From Cellulophaga sp. Hel_I_12 (GTDB taxonomy: Bacteria > Bacteroidota > Bacteroidia > Flavobacteriales > Flavobacteriaceae): DNA of 64,000 nt. Numbering within the stretch: the stretch's first letter is position 1; every line of letters starts with the position of its first letter. This document shows positions 60,073 to 64,000 of this stretch, piece by piece. The position numbers and the translations under genes were made by a program. The stretch is from NCBI RefSeq assembly GCF_000799565.1, contig NZ_JUHB01000001.1:2979501-3043500 (forward strand), written 5' to 3'. The notes beneath the pieces are model-generated. The model did not search any database. It was not told the origin of the DNA and worked only from the letters and a program-made list of their open reading frames with translations.

Positions 60073-60817
60073 TACTATTTGTTGAAATATCATTTTGAAA
60101 AGTATTCCATTCCTCCATTAAAAAAAAGCTAAACTTATCTTTTTCATGATTTTTAATGCGATATTCTAAATCTTTATTTTCAACAAGGTAGCTAAAAAAA
60201 AGACCAACTTCTCCCTCCTTTAACTTCATTTGGTTTAGTGCAAAATCGGTATAATTAGTTTCTAAGAATTCAAAATTATTTTGTTTATTTTCACGAATAA
60301 CCCCTTGTTTCATTCTTTTTGTTCTGCCGCTAATCGCGTTTACAATAGGATCTACTTGAAGAGAGCCACCTAATAGGGAGAGTAAGTGTATGGGTTTAAA
60401 ATCGCCAGCCGTTGCAAGTCGCCTTTCATATTGGCTAAAAGTTTTCATTTCTTTTGGGATTATTCCAAGAGAAACGGCATTGATACTTTCATATTTAACA
60501 ACTTCTACTTCTTTTAATTCGATAGATTTTTCATACATCACAATTTTAATAATTGTTGTTGACATTTCTTTAGTAGTTATAATTTTTGTTAAATCTTGCA
60601 TACCTACATAAGAAATAGATAAACTATCACCAAGACTTACTTTTATGTCAAACAAACCAAACTCGTTCGAAATGGTACTATTATTTTGAGAAATATTTAT
60701 AATGTTTACGCCTTCTAAGTTTTCATTATTAAAAATTATTAAACCTTCTAACCTATTGGTTTGAGACGATACAAAAAGGGAGTAAAGGCATAGAGAAAAA
60801 CAAAGTATATGCTTCAT
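60065..60817 (-). CDS. Carboxypeptidase-regulatory-like domain protein (exported)
   Basis: 250 residues with a signal peptide (HILCFSLCLYSLFVSSQ, cleavage near 20). It is followed by a CarboxypepD_reg-like beta-sandwich (about 22-105: LEGLIIFNNENLEGVNIINI to DLTKIITTKEMS) of the type that starts TonB-dependent receptors. No barrel follows; the remaining ~145 residues are a polar region. It probably resides in the periplasm. It overlaps the broken peptidase gene by 8 nt, so the two form a pair in one transcript. Confidence 0.8.
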   Translation of the reverse strand: MKHILCFSLCLYSLFVSSQTNRLEGLIIFNNENLEGVNIINISQNNSTISNEFGLFDIKVSLGDSLSISYVGMQDLTKIITTKEMSTTIIKIVMYEKSIELKEVEVVKYESINAVSLGIIPKEMKTFSQYERRLATAGDFKPIHLLSLLGGSLQVDPIVNAISGRTKRMKQGVIRENKQNNFEFLETNYTDFALNQMKLKEGEVGLFFSYLVENKDLEYRIKNHEKDKFSFFLMEEWNTFQNDISTNSNE

Positions 60818-60903
60818 GAAAGTAATCTTAGCTTCGTTTATTTCTGATGAAGAATGTCTAAAATATAATAATTAAGACTCAATTTTTTACTTTTTAACAA
60901 AGT

Positions 60904-61419
60904 TTAAGAACTAAACGAAAATAGCACGTTTTTATATTCCCAAGCCTTAGCAATAAAAAGCCCTAGGTAAACCACAGCGACCATAAACTTTAAAAATGTT
61001 CCTGTTAAGAAGCCTAAAAAAGAACCAAATGCCGCTTTGAGGGCAGTTTTATTATCTGCTTTATTAAAGATTTCACCCACAAAAGCACCTACAAAAGGCC
61101 AAATAATAATTCCGAAAATACCGAGAATAGGGAACACTAAGGCCACTACCAAACCTATGGTAGTGCCAATCATGCCAGATTTACTGCCACCAAATTTTTT
61201 AGTGCCGATAGCCGGAATGATATAGTCCATCACCAAAACAAGTAGGGCAATACCCAAAGTAATGCCTAAAAACCACCAATCTAGAGGAATAGCCTTGGTT
61301 ACATACAATAATAAAAGGCCAAGCCAACTGATTGGTGGACCTGGTAACATTGGCAAAAAGCTTCCAAGAATACCGACAAGCATAAAAATAAAGCCCAAAA
61401 TCAGTAATGCAATATCCAT
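60904..61419 (-). CDS. DUF456-domain membrane protein
   Basis: 171 residues, largely hydrophobic, with about four helices. LALLILGFIFMLVGILGSFL-like start and LPGPPISWLGLLLLY are the DUF456 hallmark, followed by a glycine-rich GTKKFGGSKSGMIGTTIGLVVALVFPILGIF and GAFVGEIF, another glycine-zipper repeat. The function is unknown in all bacteria known to me. It is in the inner membrane and stands alone, divergent from the M56 gene. Confidence 0.88.
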   Translation of the reverse strand: MDIALLILGFIFMLVGILGSFLPMLPGPPISWLGLLLLYVTKAIPLDWWFLGITLGIALLVLVMDYIIPAIGTKKFGGSKSGMIGTTIGLVVALVFPILGIFGIIIWPFVGAFVGEIFNKADNKTALKAAFGSFLGFLTGTFLKFMVAVVYLGLFIAKAWEYKNVLFSFSS

Positions 61420-61509
61420 TGTAATTGTTTTCTATAGGACTAAGATACTCGCATTTTGTTACATGGTTCATGTGAAATAGTTAAATAATACATATTTTAA
61501 ACTATTTTA

Positions 61510-61546
61510 TTAGTTTAAACTAAATTTTTAGTTATATTTGAACTAA
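61510..61546 (+). promoter_or_regulatory. Operator-promoter of the M56/BlaI cluster
   Basis: TTAGTTTAAACTAA (61510-61523) is a perfect 14-bp palindrome. TTAGTT-N7-AACTAA (61528-61546) follows and contains the -7 box TATATTTG (61533-61540). The -33 position (61510-61513, TTAG) lies at 19 nt spacing inside the first palindrome. A repressor bound to both would block transcription. The BlaI protein at 63206 is the natural candidate. Confidence 0.65.
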
Positions 61547-61623
61547 TAAGATAGTTGAATATCAAATTAGAACCTGTTTATTTCATTTATTTAGCTATAA
61601 ATTGTGACTTAAAAATGAATAGT

Positions 61624-63117
61624 ATGATTCAGTATATAATAGAATGTATAGGGTTTCAATTGCTTTTTTTAATCATCTATGATGTTTTTTTAAAGAAGGA
61701 AACCTTTTTTCAATGGAATAGAGTGTATTTAATAGGTGCTTTTTTGGCTTCTTTAGTACTGCCATTTATAAAAATTGATGTTTTTAAAACAACAATAGCC
61801 AGTTCATTTGTTGAATTCCCTACCTATTTTCAGGGCATATTGTTAGATGAGCTAGTACTTAAAGGGGAGAACAATGCTACTTTTATCCTTTCTTTGGAAC
61901 ACATCATACTTTTTTCAGGAATGTTCGTGGCGCTGCTAATTTTCTGCTATAAATTATACCAAGTACATCAATTAACAAACAAAGGCACTGTTCGGTATTT
62001 AACCGATTTTACACGTGTAATTATTCAAAATAGTGAAATCGCCTTTTCATTTTTTAAGTCCGTTTTCATTGGTGATAAAATCATGGCTCAAAATCACCAG
62101 GCCATTATCGCCCATGAATTGGTGCATATTCGTCAGGGGCATTCGTACGATCTCATCTTTTTTGAATTGATGCGAGTCGTAGCTTGGTTTAATCCTTTGG
62201 TGTATGTGTATCAAAACAGAATTTCAGAAGTGCACGAGTTTATTGCGGATGCCGCAGTGGCAAAAACGCATAAAAAAGAACAGTATCAATTATTGCTAAC
62301 GCAAGTATTTAGAACACAACATATATCTTTCATCAATCCATTTTTTAAATCATCATTAATCAAAAAACGAATCGTCATGTTACAAAAATCAAAATCAAGA
62401 AAGGCCTTAGCCTTAAAGTATGCATTAGTAGTACCCGCATTTTTAGCTATTTTATTTTATACCTCCTGTGAAAGTGATAGTAAAATAATAGATGAAGAGG
62501 TAGGTATGGAAACTATAACTGAAGAGTTAAGTGTGTTAGAAGTTAGCGACATTAAAAATCCTACTTCAGAAGAAGCAATTAAAATCAATCACTTTTTTAA
62601 TGATTTAAGTGGAAAGGGTAATTTTATTATTAAAGATAATAAAGGAGGTTCGATAGAATACAAAATAAGTTCATCGGGAGATAACACAACTTATTTTAAA
62701 ATCAAAAGGAATGATGAAGATAAGGCAGGAAATTTTCAAGAAAAAAATATGGATTTTAATGATGCTCAGTTAGACATTCCGTTTTCAGTCATTGAAAATC
62801 CACCAGTTTTTCCGGGCTGTGAAGATGCCGATGATAAAAGAGCTTGTTTTCAAGAAAAAATGTTTTCGCACATCAGTAAAAATTTTAGGTATCCTGAAGA
62901 TGCTCAAGAAAATGGAATTCAAGGTAAAGTATATATAAATTTTATTATTGGAACCGATGGAAGTATTCAAAAGGTAAGAACAAGAGGGCCTAATGTGTCT
63001 TTGGAAGAGGAAGCTGAGCGTATTGTTGCAAAGCTACCAAAAATGACCCCTGGTTTGCAAAGAGGAAAAGCAGTAAATGTGCCTTTTTCAATCCCTATTA
63101 CGTTTAAATTAGAGTAA
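61624..63117 (+). CDS. M56-family (BlaR1-like) membrane metallopeptidase with C-terminal TonB domain
   Basis: 497 residues from ATG 61624 (the TTG at 61555 is an artefact; ATG 61615 is possible). Four membrane helices and a zinc site AIIAHELVHIRQGHS (HExxH) with EVHEFIADAAV as the third ligand region form the M56 domain. After a further helix (ALVVPAFLAILFYTSC), the periplasmic part ends in a TonB C-terminal fold (about 395-497: YPEDAQENGIQGKVYINFII, PFSIPITFKLE). It probably cleaves or signals across the membrane and relieves BlaI repression. It is near-identical at its N-terminus to the gene at 63565. Confidence 0.9.
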   Translation: MIQYIIECIGFQLLFLIIYDVFLKKETFFQWNRVYLIGAFLASLVLPFIKIDVFKTTIASSFVEFPTYFQGILLDELVLKGENNATFILSLEHIILFSGMFVALLIFCYKLYQVHQLTNKGTVRYLTDFTRVIIQNSEIAFSFFKSVFIGDKIMAQNHQAIIAHELVHIRQGHSYDLIFFELMRVVAWFNPLVYVYQNRISEVHEFIADAAVAKTHKKEQYQLLLTQVFRTQHISFINPFFKSSLIKKRIVMLQKSKSRKALALKYALVVPAFLAILFYTSCESDSKIIDEEVGMETITEELSVLEVSDIKNPTSEEAIKINHFFNDLSGKGNFIIKDNKGGSIEYKISSSGDNTTYFKIKRNDEDKAGNFQEKNMDFNDAQLDIPFSVIENPPVFPGCEDADDKRACFQEKMFSHISKNFRYPEDAQENGIQGKVYINFIIGTDGSIQKVRTRGPNVSLEEEAERIVAKLPKMTPGLQRGKAVNVPFSIPITFKLE

Positions 63118-63205
63118 ATAAACAGTCAGATTGAGGTGCTACGTTGGCAATGGGATTGCGTCGCTACGCTCGCAATGAAAAATAACAAAAGAAATACAAA
63201 CCAGA

Positions 63206-63565
63206 ATGAAACAATTAACAAAAGCGGAAGAAGAGGTAATGCAAGTATTGTGGCAGTTGCAGAAATGCAACGTAGCTGCTGTGATTGAGCAGTTGCCAGA
63301 ACCAAAACCTGCCTACAATACGGTATCTACTATTGTACGTATTTTAGAAAGTAAGGGTTTTGTAGCACATGAGCAAGAGGGTAAAGGTTATTTGTATTTC
63401 CCGTTGCTTAAAAAGTCGGACTACAGCAATCAATCGATAAACAAGCTAGTCGATGGTTATTTTCAAGGGTCGTTTAAAAGTATGGTGTCGTTCTTTGTGA
63501 AGAAGAATGATATGAACTTGTCAGAATTAGAGGCCATTTTAAAAGAAATTAAAAAAGAAGACTAA
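63206..63565 (+). CDS. BlaI/MecI/CopY-family transcriptional repressor
   Basis: 119 residues: MKQLTKAEEEVMQVLWQL is the typical start, a winged helix follows (AAVIEQLPEPKPAYNTVSTIVRILESKGFVAHE, with NTVSTIVRIL as the recognition helix), and the C-terminal dimer arm ends with LSELEAILKEIKKED. It stands between two M56 genes, 88 bp after the first and overlapping the start of the second (taATG). Its likely targets are the palindromes at 61510-61546. In Bacteroidota such pairs are widespread and not tied to beta-lactamase. Confidence 0.92.
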   Translation: MKQLTKAEEEVMQVLWQLQKCNVAAVIEQLPEPKPAYNTVSTIVRILESKGFVAHEQEGKGYLYFPLLKKSDYSNQSINKLVDGYFQGSFKSMVSFFVKKNDMNLSELEAILKEIKKED

Positions 63566-64000
63566 TGCTACAATACGTTTTAGAGTGCATGGGGTTTCAA
63601 CTACTTTTTTTAATCATCTACGATGTTTTTTTAAAGAAAGAAACCTTTTTTCAATGGAATAGAGCGTATTTATTAAGCACTTTTTTGGGTTCTATGATAC
63701 TACCTTTCGTGAAAATTGATGAATTTTTTACGAATGTTGCCACGCCTCTAGTTGCGTATCCAAAGCTTGTTTTACATCGAACAAACGATACTATTACAGT
63801 TGCAATGCCTCAACAAAACGGATTTGACTTGCCTTGGGGAATAATGTTGCTTTTTTTAGGAATGTTTTTAGCTTCTTTAATTTTTGCTAAAAAGATGTAT
63901 CATATACATCAACTGAAAAACAAAAATACCGTTGAATATATAGATAATTATAAACAATTTACCTTAAGTGATAGCGAAATTGCTTTCTCATTTTTTAGGT
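63565..64000 (+). CDS. M56-family (BlaR1-like) membrane protein, N-terminal part (3' truncated by window)
   Basis: Open frame from ATG 63565 to the window end (~145 residues). It begins LQYVLECMGFQLLFLIIYDV, the same as the N-terminus of the 61624 gene (VFLKKETFFQWNR identical), showing recent duplication. Two helices and a divergent periplasmic loop follow, with a third helix (WGIMLLFLGMFLASLIFAKK). The zinc motif is beyond the window. Its start codon overlaps the BlaI stop codon, so translation is coupled. Confidence 0.88.
   Translation, partial: MLQYVLECMGFQLLFLIIYDVFLKKETFFQWNRAYLLSTFLGSMILPFVKIDEFFTNVATPLVAYPKLVLHRTNDTITVAMPQQNGFDLPWGIMLLFLGMFLASLIFAKKMYHIHQLKNKNTVEYIDNYKQFTLSDSEIAFSFFR

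Noticed and set aside
63131..63180. GC-rich palindrome-like word near GATTGCGTCGCTACGCTCGCAATG
   Set aside because: It resembles the common dispersed short repeat of Bacteroidota between genes; no specific function can be supported from one copy.

Overview
The window reads as a marine-type Flavobacteriaceae (Bacteroidota) chromosome. It is AT-rich with weak Shine-Dalgarno sequences. Promoter -7 boxes fit TAnnTTTG. It carries a fused ccoN-ccoO, DUF3347, DUF3667 and DUF2911 proteins, M56/BlaI pairs with TonB C-termini, and histidine and homogentisate degradation genes.

Region 1 (1-19058) is the right-hand part of an integrated copper/heavy-metal island that begins upstream of the window. It holds a CusABC-type RND pump (CusA truncated by the window edge), a Cys-rich lipoprotein, a multicopper oxidase fused to a CopB-like outer-membrane barrel, DUF3347 proteins, and a haem-binding protein. 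A looser middle part has small membrane peptides, a methyltransferase, an ion channel, and NTF2-like, DUF2911 and PepSY proteins. It closes with an HMA-AraC regulator, a CDF-like exporter, a CopA P-type ATPase, a CopZ-like chaperone and an MtfA-like peptidase. A tyrosine integrase and the 3' half of a tRNA-Leu(CAA) gene mark the right end. About 400 bp at 8667-9077 hold no gene but three similar long hairpins.

Region 2 (19254-34863) is chromosomal. It contains a DUF58 protein, tRNA-Asp with an exact Bacteroidota promoter, two very large multi-PAS histidine kinases with three response-regulator proteins, a DUF3667 protein, a small outer-membrane-type protein and a siroheme-pathway dehydrogenase.

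Region 3 (34945-49351) is a microaerobic respiration cluster: hemN, two universal stress proteins, a truncated globin, and the complete cbb3 oxidase set (ccoS-ccoNO-ccoQ-ccoP-ccoG-ccoH-TauE/SafE, plus ccoI). A Crp/Fnr regulator is divergent from ccoI. Four promoters in this region (hemN, ccoS, ccoI, one USP) each carry an FNR-type palindrome TGAY-N4-RTCA exactly 23 nt upstream of a -7-like box. This points to one oxygen-responsive regulon run by the local Fnr protein.

Region 4 (49433-64000) has a candidate small RNA, two small hypothetical proteins, homogentisate dioxygenase, a hutHIUG operon facing a LysR regulator across a 20-bp inverted repeat, a nitroreductase, and an M28 peptidase gene broken by one in-frame stop. 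A carboxypeptidase-regulatory-like protein and a DUF456 protein follow. The window ends in two M56 (BlaR1-like) genes around a BlaI repressor, with a palindromic operator over the first promoter. The last gene runs off the window.
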